Source: Euryarchaeota archaeon UBA130
Lineage (GTDB): Archaea; Thermoplasmatota; Poseidoniia; Poseidoniales; Thalassarchaeaceae
Direction of reading: 5' to 3'
Length of the DNA: 27,294 nt
Assembly (NCBI GenBank): GCA_002505775.1
Contig: DAVY01000012.1
Location: forward strand, 1-27,294
The position numbers and the translations under genes were made by a program. Shown here piece by piece: positions 15,840-23,898 of this stretch. The number at the start of each line of letters is the position of its first letter. Position 1 is the first letter of the stretch. A model generated the notes under the pieces. It was not told the DNA's origin. It did no database searches and saw nothing but the letters and a program-made list of their open reading frames with translations.

Positions 15840-16676
15840 CTATCGCCTCAGGGATTCGATCGCAGCAAATAGGTCTGCATGCTCGGCTACGTCATGCACT
15901 CTGATTATATCAACACCGAGCCCTCGTGCTTGAGAAGCGATACCCAACGTTCCTGCGAGACGTTCACTAGTTGATTTTCTACCTAGAAGGTCAGAAAACA
16001 TACTTTTTCGACTAACTCCCCACATCAACCCCATATCTTCACTGGGAAGCACGTCTCTGCCTGCTGAAAGTAATGAGAGATTATGTTCCAAAAGTTTCCC
16101 AAATCCTATTCCAGGGTCACCAATAATTCTAGAATTGTCTACCCCATTATCATTAAGCATAGATGCAGATTTTGCGAGCCCCTCTCTCACTTCACACACA
16201 ACATCGTCATAACTTGGATTTTCTTGCATATTTTTCGGACTTCCACTCATGTGCATAATACATATTGGGCAGTCATATTCAATTACTACTTCAACCATTT
16301 TAGGGTCACCAATTGATGAAACGTCATTCACCATGTCAGCGCCAGATTCCAATGCTTCTAAGGCGACAGAAGGCCTCCTAGTATCGATGGAAATCCCAAT
16401 ATTTGGTAATTCATCCCTTATTGCCTCAATTACGGGTACCACCCTCAAGATCTCCTGCTGAGGATCGACCTCGGTAGCTCCCGGTCTTGTCGACTCTCCT
16501 CCGATATCGATCCATTCAGCACCCTCGTCTGACATCGTTATTGCGGATTCTGTGGCAAGCTCAACCGAATTGTACCTGGAATCGCTATGGAACGAGTCAG
16601 GGGTGATATTCAGGATCCCCATTATGCGAGGATTTCCATCGTCACGGCATCTCAGAATAGGTCGCCAGTCGGGCAT
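15840..16676 (-). CDS. folP: Dihydropteroate synthase
   Basis: 278 residues, normal length. The enzyme joins 7,8-dihydropterin pyrophosphate and p-aminobenzoate (or an archaeal analogue) in folate synthesis. All pterin- and phosphate-site motifs are present: GILNITPDSF at 20-29, DIGGESTRPG at 57-66, D98 in SIDTR, NDVS at 117-120, DPGIGFGK at 187-194, SRKS at 222-225 (K224) and RVHD at 259-262. The start ATG at 16676 faces the divergent gene at 16732 across 55 bases that hold one AT-rich element. The presence of a full DHPS suggests folate rather than methanopterin-type cofactors. No other folate genes are in the window. Confidence 0.96.
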   Translation of the reverse strand: MPDWRPILRCRDDGNPRIMGILNITPDSFHSDSRYNSVELATESAITMSDEGAEWIDIGGESTRPGATEVDPQQEILRVVPVIEAIRDELPNIGISIDTRRPSVALEALESGADMVNDVSSIGDPKMVEVVIEYDCPICIMHMSGSPKNMQENPSYDDVVCEVREGLAKSASMLNDNGVDNSRIIGDPGIGFGKLLEHNLSLLSAGRDVLPSEDMGLMWGVSRKSMFSDLLGRKSTSERLAGTLGIASQARGLGVDIIRVHDVAEHADLFAAIESLRR

Positions 16677-16700
16677 GTTCGGTACGCCATTCTACGCATG

Positions 16701-16710
16701 CTTTATGATG
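16701..16710. promoter_or_regulatory. Shared AT-rich element of a divergent promoter
   Basis: CTTTATGATG is the only TATA-like stretch in the 55-base gap between folP (minus) and the membrane-protein gene (plus). Its centre is about 27 bases from the plus-strand ATG at 16732 and about 29 from the minus-strand ATG at 16676. Read on either strand it could place a start site at or near the first codon, so both genes may use one bidirectional box and have leaderless messages. Confidence 0.45.
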
Positions 16711-16731
16711 TGACCGAGTCGCATTCCACCG

Positions 16732-17403
16732 ATGGTAATGGGAGAGCAGGGCTTAGATGACTCTCAAAATCAGAATATTGGCACCATTCAGCAAACTGAA
16801 AACCCGGAGGGCCCGACCAGTGAATCTTTGGAATTGATGGAGTCAATAATACAGAGACTTCAGCCTACGGATAGACATGATATTAGGGAAATGATTAGTT
16901 TTAGAGGATTAGTTTCCGGTTCACTAGCATCAATGACAGCAGTATTCTGGTGGATTTCAGTCGACAAGGGCGGAGATTCACTTGGGGATACTGATATCCC
17001 GATATCTCTAATTGGAGGATTCACATTCAAGGAAATAAGTATCATTGTCCCAATCTTGGCTCTTGCGGCGACTTTCATTATGTCAGTCGGAAGAGAGACT
17101 GGGAACGCTATAATGAATAATATAGGAGGCATATTGATCGTCATTATTCTTTTCTACATACTTGAACCACTTGGAAATTCAATCATGGGCCCCGAAATAG
17201 AAATGCAGGTTGCCGTGTTCGCTTCGGGGAGGCTCATAGCAATGGCAATCATGTTGGGAATGGCCACCACGTTCTTCTGGGACGCAATTCTTCTTCAGTG
17301 GGTCAGGAGTACAATGATGAATCTCGGCGTAGATTTGTTTCCTCCTAGTTCCAATCAAGAATTAACCTCTGCAGTTGATGATGGACTCCCTCCGCTGGGG
17401 TGA
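16732..17403 (+). CDS. Hypothetical four-helix membrane protein
   Basis: 223 residues; not recognised. An acidic, Gln/Glu-rich N-terminal region of about 55 residues is probably cytoplasmic. Four hydrophobic segments follow (about 58-76, 102-118, 131-148 and 160-185), then a polar C-terminal tail. ATG codons at 16732 and 16738 are both possible starts; the TATA-like element 27 bases upstream favours 16732 as a leaderless start. The trm56 gene follows almost at once, so the two are one operon, but the pairing gives no functional clue. Confidence 0.75.
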   Translation: MVMGEQGLDDSQNQNIGTIQQTENPEGPTSESLELMESIIQRLQPTDRHDIREMISFRGLVSGSLASMTAVFWWISVDKGGDSLGDTDIPISLIGGFTFKEISIIVPILALAATFIMSVGRETGNAIMNNIGGILIVIILFYILEPLGNSIMGPEIEMQVAVFASGRLIAMAIMLGMATTFFWDAILLQWVRSTMMNLGVDLFPPSSNQELTSAVDDGLPPLG

Positions 17404-17418
17404 CCCATGGAGGGGGAC

Positions 17419-17955
17419 ATGGATCTGGATGTATCTGTCCTTAGACTCGGACATAGGGTTGACAGGGACAAGAGAATGACGTCGCACTTGGGACTTACCG
17501 CAAGAGCATTGGGTGCAAATAGAGTAATCCTCGCAGGAGATAATGACAAAACCCCTCTAGAAACATGGAGGTCAGTGACATCCAGATTCGGAGGCGATTT
17601 TGAATGCAGATATGAGCCCAAACCAATGAAATGGCTGAAATCGTTTTCAAAGTCCGGTGGCAAAATTGTACATTTGACAATGTATGGCAAGTCCTGGAAG
17701 GAGTCTATTAGAGAAATCCCAATTGACGGAAAGGTCGTGATTGTGGTGGGAGGCACCAAAGTCCCAGGAGAATTGTTTGGCATCGCAGATTACAATATAG
17801 CAATTGGAAACCAGCCACACTCTGAGGTTGCAGCTCTGGCTGTTTTCCTAGACACGTATCTGGGGCCAGTAGGGGAAGAACGATTCGAGGGAGGAGAAGT
17901 TTCTGTGATGCCAAGCGAGGATGGGAAAGTCCTGATTACAAAAGACGATCCTTAG
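17419..17955 (+). CDS. trm56: tRNA (cytidine(56)-2'-O)-methyltransferase
   Basis: 178 residues from the ATG at 17419. It is the archaeal SPOUT enzyme that methylates C56 in the T-loop of tRNAs using S-adenosylmethionine. Family blocks are clear: VSVLRLGHRVDRDKRMTSH at the N-terminus, HLTMYG in the middle and, near the C-terminus, VVGGTKVPGELFGIADYN and IGNQPHSEVAALAVF, which form the knotted cofactor site. Some archaea replace this protein by a guide RNA; here the protein route is present. GGAGG five bases before 17419 and the family N-terminus support this start; the ATG at 17407 would add four residues and lies three bases after the upstream stop. Confidence 0.95.
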   Translation: MDLDVSVLRLGHRVDRDKRMTSHLGLTARALGANRVILAGDNDKTPLETWRSVTSRFGGDFECRYEPKPMKWLKSFSKSGGKIVHLTMYGKSWKESIREIPIDGKVVIVVGGTKVPGELFGIADYNIAIGNQPHSEVAALAVFLDTYLGPVGEERFEGGEVSVMPSEDGKVLITKDDP

Positions 17956-17982
17956 GCCGTGAACTTGCTTTTCTTTGTCAAT

Positions 17983-17990
17983 GATTAAGT
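17983..17990 (+). promoter_or_regulatory. Possible TATA box of carAB
   Basis: GATTAAGT is centred about 28 bases before the carA ATG at 18014, in a 58-base gap after trm56. There is no Shine-Dalgarno sequence before the ATG, which is consistent with a leaderless message. The box is a weak match and rests mainly on its spacing. Confidence 0.35.
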
Positions 17991-18013
17991 GACGTACTTG
18001 AGCAGTTCTGCTG

Positions 18014-19348
18014 ATGTCGGACGGTGCGGTGCGCCAAGGATTCTCCCCGGGGGAGGGGGCTCCGGGCGTTTCCAATCCTCCCGTTTTCCCTGATGCCACA
18101 GATCAACTCCTAGAGTCAGCGATCCGAGACGCACCTAGTGATGTACGAGGAATGCTAATTTTGGCTGATGGAACCAAGTATGAAGGAGTGCTTTTTGGAG
18201 CCGAGGGCATCGCTGAGGGAGAACTTGTTTTCACTACTGGAATGGCAGGTTATCAGGAAAGCCTCACAGACCCCTCTTTCGCCGGCCAAGTACTAACGTT
18301 TACATGGCCCCTTCTCGGTAATTACGGAATAATTCCGGGTATCTCCGAGTCCTCCCGCGTTCATCCCAGAGGAGTGGTCTGCAAGCAGATGATGAGAGTA
18401 CCAGACCATAGGGACTCAGTCGGAAGTGTGCACGATCTCTTAGTTTCACATGGTATTCCCGGCATCGAGGGAGTCGATACCAGGGACCTTACAAGGAGGG
18501 TTAGGGAGTATGGTACCCTTCTCTGTGTTTTCGGCCCTGCAGACAGGGAATCCGAGATGGAAGCGATACTCTCGAAAATGACCCCTCCGGATAAGGGAGA
18601 CCTTGTCCAATCTGTAACAATCGAGAAATCAGTAATCGCTAACCCCGGGGCTACTGACAATCAAGGACAGAAACTCCCAAGGCTTGCAGTTTTGGATTGC
18701 GGAATAAAGTACAATATCATCAGAGAGCTCTGCAGGAGGTTTGAGGTCGTTTGGTGCCCTGCTTCAATGACATTCGATGAGATAATGGATCAGTGGAGGC
18801 CTGATGCATTATTCGCTTCGAACGGTCCAGGCGATCCTGCCCACGAAGGTACTGCTACTGTGGCCAGAGAGTCCTTGGCCGCCGCAGTTAGGGCCGATAT
18901 GCCTGTGATGGGAATTTGCTTGGGTCACCAATTGATGGGCCTAGCCGCGGGCCTGAGGACCTACAAACTGAGATATGGCCACAGGGGTTCTAACCAACCA
19001 GTAGTCGACCTAGTTACTGGAAAGGTCAATATCACCAGTCAGAACCACGGTTTCGCTGTTGAAGATCCTAGCAAGGGGATGTTGGCCCCTCATCCATCAG
19101 GTGCCTGCTCAGAGCAAGGAAGTAACATCTTGGACGCAGAATTCACGGTCAGGCATGTTAATGCCAACGACAGGACGGTTGAGGGCCTAGACTTGGTAGG
19201 GAAGCCTGCATTTACGATCCAATTTCATCCAGAAGCTTGTCCTGGGCCCCATGATGCAGCCCGTCTTTTCGATCGATTCGCCGAAATAGTAGCTGATCAC
19301 CTCTCAGGAGATCCACAGCCCGCCATAATAGGTGGAGGTGGGAGGTAG
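18014..19348 (+). CDS. carA: Carbamoyl-phosphate synthase small (glutaminase) subunit
   Basis: 444 residues. The subunit releases ammonia from glutamine and passes it to CarB for carbamoyl phosphate, used in pyrimidine and arginine synthesis. The N-terminal CPSase domain begins at about residue 47 (MLILADGTKYEGVLFGA) and the class I glutaminase domain has C302 in GICLGHQ and the H405-P-E407 dyad in FHPEA. Compared with usual CarA, about 45 residues precede the conserved start; these are Pro/Gly/Ser-rich. Either the ATG at 18014, supported by a TATA-like box 28 bases upstream, makes a short extension, or translation begins at the ATG at 18152, which has GAGGA placed too close. The stop shares one base with the carB start. 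Confidence 0.95.
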   Translation: MSDGAVRQGFSPGEGAPGVSNPPVFPDATDQLLESAIRDAPSDVRGMLILADGTKYEGVLFGAEGIAEGELVFTTGMAGYQESLTDPSFAGQVLTFTWPLLGNYGIIPGISESSRVHPRGVVCKQMMRVPDHRDSVGSVHDLLVSHGIPGIEGVDTRDLTRRVREYGTLLCVFGPADRESEMEAILSKMTPPDKGDLVQSVTIEKSVIANPGATDNQGQKLPRLAVLDCGIKYNIIRELCRRFEVVWCPASMTFDEIMDQWRPDALFASNGPGDPAHEGTATVARESLAAAVRADMPVMGICLGHQLMGLAAGLRTYKLRYGHRGSNQPVVDLVTGKVNITSQNHGFAVEDPSKGMLAPHPSGACSEQGSNILDAEFTVRHVNANDRTVEGLDLVGKPAFTIQFHPEACPGPHDAARLFDRFAEIVADHLSGDPQPAIIGGGGR

Positions 19349-22300
19349 TGCCCAGAAGGAACGACCTATCTAGAATCGTTATTCTAGGAAGTGGCCCCAT
19401 TAGGATCGGCCAAGCCGCGGAGTTTGATTTCTCAGGATCTCAAGCTTGCAGGGCCTTAAGGGATGATGGATATGAGGTAATTCTGATTAATTCTAATCCT
19501 GCAACAATCCAAAATGATCCTGAAATGGCTGACAGGATATACATCGAACCACTTCTGCCAGAGGTAGTCAAGAGAATTTTAGAGATTGAGAAGCCGGACG
19601 CACTTTTGGCAGGGATGGGTGGACAAACTGCATTGAACATAGCCTCAGCGCTCGCCAAGGACGGATCATTAGATGAACTGGAAGTAGAGCTCATCGGATG
19701 CGATCTGGCATCAATTGATGAAGCCGAAGATAGGGATTTATTCAAGAGGGTCTGTGAGAGCATAGATCTCCCTGTCTGCGAGGCGGTTGCCTGCTCCTCG
19801 ATCAGTGAGGTCCTTGAAGCAGCAGAAAAAATCGGGAAATATCCCCTACTTATCCGTCCTGCATTCACTCTCGGGGGGCTGGGAGGAGGAACTGCATTCA
19901 ACAAAGGTGAACTTGTAGAGATTGCAAGTCAAGGTTTGCTTCAATCTGCAATAGGTCAGGTACTTATCGAGGTAAGCATTCTTGGTTGGCAGGAGCATGA
20001 ATATGAGGTAATGAGAGACGCGTCTGACAATGCCATCATTGTCTGTACTATGGAGAATCTTGATCCAATGGGGGTCCATACAGGGGAGTCAGTTGTCGTC
20101 GCACCTCAACAAACTCTCTCGGACAGGGATCATCAGATGCTCAGAGATGCCGCCCTGAAGTTGATCAGAAGACTGAATATCAAAGGGGGTTGCAATGTAC
20201 AATTCGCTGTTGAACAATCTACAGGTCAGTACAGGGTCATAGAGGTCAACCCTCGAGTATCCCGGTCTTCCGCACTGGCATCGAAAGCAACTGGATATCC
20301 CATAGCTAGAATGGCCGCTCTTATTGCTGTCGGCTACACACTTGACGAGCTTCCCAATCCGATAACAGGTCAAGGAACCACTGCCGCCTTCGAACCCACA
20401 CTGGATTACTGTGTAGTGAAAATTCCAAGATGGCCTTTCGATAAGTTCAGGACTGCTGATAGAACAATAGGAACATCAATGAAATCAACGGGTGAGGTCA
20501 TGGCAATAGGAAGGTGCTTCGAGGAGGCATTCCTCAAAGCTTGGGCCAGCCTAGAGTACGGTAAGCCTCATCCAAGGCCACTTACTATGGCAGATTCTTC
20601 AGGAGGGGAGACTATGGACGAGAGATCTTCAGAGCCTTTGCCCACTGCAATTTTAGAAGACTGGCTCAGAGTGCCCACCGACAGGAGAATGTCCGCAATC
20701 ATGGAGGCGTTCAGAAGAGGGTATTCCCTAGAGGATGTCAGGGACCTCACAGGGGGAGTGACAAGGTGGTTCTTACATAGATTCGAAAAAATGGCGGCAA
20801 TAGAGACTGAGATAAGAGCCGCTGGTGAGATGGGACTGCGCCCCTCAGAAATCCCAGAATCAGAAATGAGGTCTTGGAAGGGAGTAGGGTTTACTGACTT
20901 GCACATAGCAGATGCATTGTGTGGATTCCCCTCTACAGGTTTCAAAGATCTCCCTGCAGGAAGAGGCGAGGTTGCTGTGACAATTAGGAGGCATGAAATG
21001 GGAATCCATCCAAGATTCAGAATGGTCGACTCATGCGCTGCAGAATTTGCAGCCGTCACCCCGTATTATTACTCCACGTATGAAGGTGGCACAGGTGAAA
21101 ATGGAATTGACCTAGTTCCCGGGATTGAACATAAGACAAAACATAGGGTTGTGGTAATCGGGTCCGGTCCAATAAGAATTGGCCAGGGTATAGAGTTTGA
21201 CTATGGGTGTGTTCATGCTGTGGGGGCAATTAGAGAGATGGGCCATGAGGCTATAATTATCAATAATAACCCAGAGACAGTTTCCACGGATTTTGATACT
21301 AGTGACAGACTTTATTTCGATCCATTGAATCTAGAATCAGTATCTGAAATTCTCCTGAGAGAAAAGGCTCATGGAATATTACTGCAATTTGGGGGGCAGA
21401 CAGCAATAAATCTAGCTCTTCCTCTATCTGAAAACCTAAACCATTTGGAAAGAATGGGCCTACGCCTGAGTATCGAAGGGACAACTCCTGAATCCGTAGA
21501 TGAAGCGAGCGATAGAAAGAGATTCGAGGATTTTGCTAAAAGATGTAATCTAAGGATGCCCAGAGGTACTACTGCAATTGAACCCGAGGGAGTCAGGGAG
21601 GCAGTTTCTAGAATCGGGTATCCCGTTCTAATAAGGCCGTCATATGTTCTGGGTGGAAGAGGAATGGAAATACTGTCGAATGACGATCAGTTGGAAGCAT
21701 ACATGAGTGAGGCCTACTTGTCTCCGGAAAGGCCCTTGCTAATTGATGAGTACCTCGGTAATGCTATCGAACTTGATGTGGATGCAGTCTGTGATGGTAA
21801 AGAAGTACTAATCGGCGCGATAATGGAGCATCTGGAAGAAGCCGGAATACACTCAGGTGACTCAACCTGTTTCATCCCTCCTCAGAATATTCCAGAGAAG
21901 ACTCTCGATTTGGTCGAGCAATGGACTACAGTAATAGGTTTGGAACTAGGAATAATGGGTTGTTACAATATACAATTCGCAATACGGGGTGAGGATTTGT
22001 ATGTCTTGGAAGTCAATCCAAGAGGATCTAGGACATTCCCATTCGTTGCTAAGGCTACTGGCGTTCCATTGGCTAGAATTGCCGCTAGAGTCGCCTTGGG
22101 AGAGAAACTATCATCATTGGATATACCGAAGCCTCAGAGTGAAGCAGTCTCGGTAAAAGCCCCTGTCTTCCCCTTCATCAAACTTAGGGGGCTCGATCCA
22201 GCTCCAGGGCCAGAGATGAAGTCAACTGGAGAGGTCATGGGGTCTCATGCTAGGCCTGCTGCGGCTTATCTCAAGGCAAGAATGGCTACTGAACTCCCTG

Positions 22301-22710
22301 TCCCAACAACTGGAGGGGTGTACATAACTGTGAAAGATGAGGATAAGCATGACACAATTCCTTTGGCCAAGAGACTTCAGGAAATGGGATTCAAGATTTT
22401 CGCAACACACGGAACAGCATCGGAACTTAGAAACGGTTCAGTAGATGTAGAAACCTGCTACAGGATTGCAGAAAGAAAGTCTCCAGATGCCCTAGACCTA
22501 ATGAGGCGGGGCATGATACAATTAGTGATCAATACTCCAACCGCAACTGGCGGTGCAGTACTGGATGGTAATATGATGAGAAGACTAGCAGTGGAGCTGA
22601 ATATTCCATTTGTAACCACAATGGCAGGAGCTAGAATGGAAGTTGAAGCCATAGCAGAAATGCAGTTGGGCACGCCAGAACCAAGGCTGCTAGAAATCTC
22701 TACTCTCTAG
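19348..22710 (+). CDS. carB: Carbamoyl-phosphate synthase large subunit
   Basis: 1120 residues, slightly longer than the 1073 of E. coli. There are two homologous ATP-grasp halves, each starting with a GSGPIRIGQ block (about residues 14-22 and in the repeat near residue 600), and a C-terminal MGS-like regulatory domain (about 985-1105; FKIFATHGTASELR, INTPTATGG). The first half phosphorylates bicarbonate, the second carbamate; both carry the conserved N-P-R blocks (EVNPRVSRSSALASKATGYP and EVNPRGSRTFPFVAKATG). The start is GTG at 19348, overlapping the carA TAG by one base, with GGAGG just upstream, so equal amounts of the subunits are expected. The gene is not split, unlike in some archaea. 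No pyrB or arg gene is beside it. Confidence 0.97.
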   Translation: MPRRNDLSRIVILGSGPIRIGQAAEFDFSGSQACRALRDDGYEVILINSNPATIQNDPEMADRIYIEPLLPEVVKRILEIEKPDALLAGMGGQTALNIASALAKDGSLDELEVELIGCDLASIDEAEDRDLFKRVCESIDLPVCEAVACSSISEVLEAAEKIGKYPLLIRPAFTLGGLGGGTAFNKGELVEIASQGLLQSAIGQVLIEVSILGWQEHEYEVMRDASDNAIIVCTMENLDPMGVHTGESVVVAPQQTLSDRDHQMLRDAALKLIRRLNIKGGCNVQFAVEQSTGQYRVIEVNPRVSRSSALASKATGYPIARMAALIAVGYTLDELPNPITGQGTTAAFEPTLDYCVVKIPRWPFDKFRTADRTIGTSMKSTGEVMAIGRCFEEAFLKAWASLEYGKPHPRPLTMADSSGGETMDERSSEPLPTAILEDWLRVPTDRRMSAIMEAFRRGYSLEDVRDLTGGVTRWFLHRFEKMAAIETEIRAAGEMGLRPSEIPESEMRSWKGVGFTDLHIADALCGFPSTGFKDLPAGRGEVAVTIRRHEMGIHPRFRMVDSCAAEFAAVTPYYYSTYEGGTGENGIDLVPGIEHKTKHRVVVIGSGPIRIGQGIEFDYGCVHAVGAIREMGHEAIIINNNPETVSTDFDTSDRLYFDPLNLESVSEILLREKAHGILLQFGGQTAINLALPLSENLNHLERMGLRLSIEGTTPESVDEASDRKRFEDFAKRCNLRMPRGTTAIEPEGVREAVSRIGYPVLIRPSYVLGGRGMEILSNDDQLEAYMSEAYLSPERPLLIDEYLGNAIELDVDAVCDGKEVLIGAIMEHLEEAGIHSGDSTCFIPPQNIPEKTLDLVEQWTTVIGLELGIMGCYNIQFAIRGEDLYVLEVNPRGSRTFPFVAKATGVPLARIAARVALGEKLSSLDIPKPQSEAVSVKAPVFPFIKLRGLDPAPGPEMKSTGEVMGSHARPAAAYLKARMATELPVPTTGGVYITVKDEDKHDTIPLAKRLQEMGFKIFATHGTASELRNGSVDVETCYRIAERKSPDALDLMRRGMIQLVINTPTATGGAVLDGNMMRRLAVELNIPFVTTMAGARMEVEAIAEMQLGTPEPRLLEISTL

Positions 22711-22720
22711 TAAAAATTGG

Positions 22721-23476
22721 CTATATACGGCTAATTATGTCCTCTCTGGCTACTTCTAAGTATTGACCGGGATTAAGTGAAAATTCATCAAGCTCCAATT
22801 TTCCGATTGAGGACCTGTGCAGATCCAAAACTCGATTTCCAAGTTTTTCCATCATTCTCCTTATCTGTCTCTTCTTCCCCTCAAATATTGTAATCTCAAT
22901 ACTGTAGTCATTGATTCTATGTACATTAGCAGGAGATGTGGTGTACCTAACCTGCCCCCCGTCATCTGAATAGGAAATTTCAATCCCATCCCTAAGCGAT
23001 GAGATATCTTTCGAGGTGATCTTACTTAATGCCCTCAAAATATACGTTTTCCCTACGTTGTTTTTTGGATTCGCAATCTCATTTACCAAGATTCCATCAT
23101 TAGACACAATCAGTAGGCCAGTCGTTCCTTCATCCAATCTTCCTACGGTCACTAGGGAGCCAGCTGTATTCGAGTCAATACCGTCAGAAAATATGTCGAA
23201 TACAGACTTCTTGCCCAGAAAACTCTCATGTTTGTTTATTCTAGAGCATATGACTCCTTTCGGCTTATTCAAGATGAAGTAACTATAATTCTCAGGAATC
23301 GTTAGAGTTGAGCCATTGACTTCTACTTCCCTTTTAGACGGGTTGAATTCGTAAGATATGTCTCTGACAGTTCTCCCACCAACGGAAATCTTGCCGTCCC
23401 ATACTGCCTGCTTAGCGTCACTCTTGCTACTGAAATACCCAGTTCGAGATAGAAATTGATGAAGTCTGATTTTCAT
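22721..23476 (-). CDS. Pseudouridine synthase, RsuA/RluB/RluE/RluF family
   Basis: 251 residues. An N-terminal S4 RNA-binding domain (about 3-50; LHQFLSRTGYFSSKSDAKQAV) precedes the catalytic domain with active-site D115 in VGRLDEGTTGLL, KTYILRA and the closing EGKKRQIRRMMEKLGN block. Such enzymes convert uridines to pseudouridine in 16S or 23S rRNA; which site cannot be told. The family is standard in bacteria and uncommon in archaea, so horizontal acquisition is likely. It is the last gene of the minus-strand cluster; AGGTGAT, overlapping the stop of the DCC gene, serves as its ribosome-binding site. Its 3' end is only ten bases from the carB stop. Confidence 0.92.
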   Translation of the reverse strand: MKIRLHQFLSRTGYFSSKSDAKQAVWDGKISVGGRTVRDISYEFNPSKREVEVNGSTLTIPENYSYFILNKPKGVICSRINKHESFLGKKSVFDIFSDGIDSNTAGSLVTVGRLDEGTTGLLIVSNDGILVNEIANPKNNVGKTYILRALSKITSKDISSLRDGIEISYSDDGGQVRYTTSPANVHRINDYSIEITIFEGKKRQIRRMMEKLGNRVLDLHRSSIGKLELDEFSLNPGQYLEVAREDIISRI

Positions 23477-23484
23477 ACTATCAC

Positions 23485-23898
23485 CTAGTCTATTCTAAAT
23501 GTGCATTTTTCAGGACGTCGGAAAATCATATGTCGATACTTTGCAACTATTCCGTATGCGAAATCCCTTAATGGAAGGGGAATAATCCAAACTAAAGGGT
23601 AAATCATTCTCCAATGAAGCCTCATGTACTTCAGACACCTAATTGCAGCAGCAGACCTGATGTAGGCCTTACCATTTCTGATTAGGTATACAGTATCGGC
23701 TTCCCGTAAAGCAGCCGGTAGTTTGGAGATCACCAACTGTGCATCCTCAGAATCGCTAGCTCTGAATGCAAGTAGCCTTCTGTCCACAATCCTCCGGTCT
23801 ACGAAGTTGGCGAGCCGATGACATAGTCCACATTCGCCATCTAGTATCAGTAGGTCTCGCCCATCCGTAATTTCTATTTTACCACCTCCGCTGACCAT
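23485..23898 (-). CDS. DCC family thiol-disulfide oxidoreductase-like protein (DUF393)
   Basis: 137 residues from the ATG at 23898. The family name motif D-x-x-C-x-x-C is seen as D20-G-E-C23-G-L-C26 near the N-terminus, followed by SAAAIRCLKYM, a usual DUF393 block. A thioredoxin-like redox role is predicted for the family but the partner is unknown. The gene overlaps the end of the DUF2071 gene by 25 bases. The ATG lies upstream of a perfect GGAGGTG (23889-23883), which would suit a start at the ATA codon at 23877-23875, directly overlapping the upstream TAG. If that is used the protein is seven residues shorter. Confidence 0.88.
   Translation of the reverse strand: MVSGGGKIEITDGRDLLILDGECGLCHRLANFVDRRIVDRRLLAFRASDSEDAQLVISKLPAALREADTVYLIRNGKAYIRSAAAIRCLKYMRLHWRMIYPLVWIIPLPLRDFAYGIVAKYRHMIFRRPEKCTFRID

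Noticed and set aside
20568..21059. 163-codon minus-strand open frame opposite carB
   Set aside because: carB is continuous and conserved across this part, and the antisense frame shows no motif.
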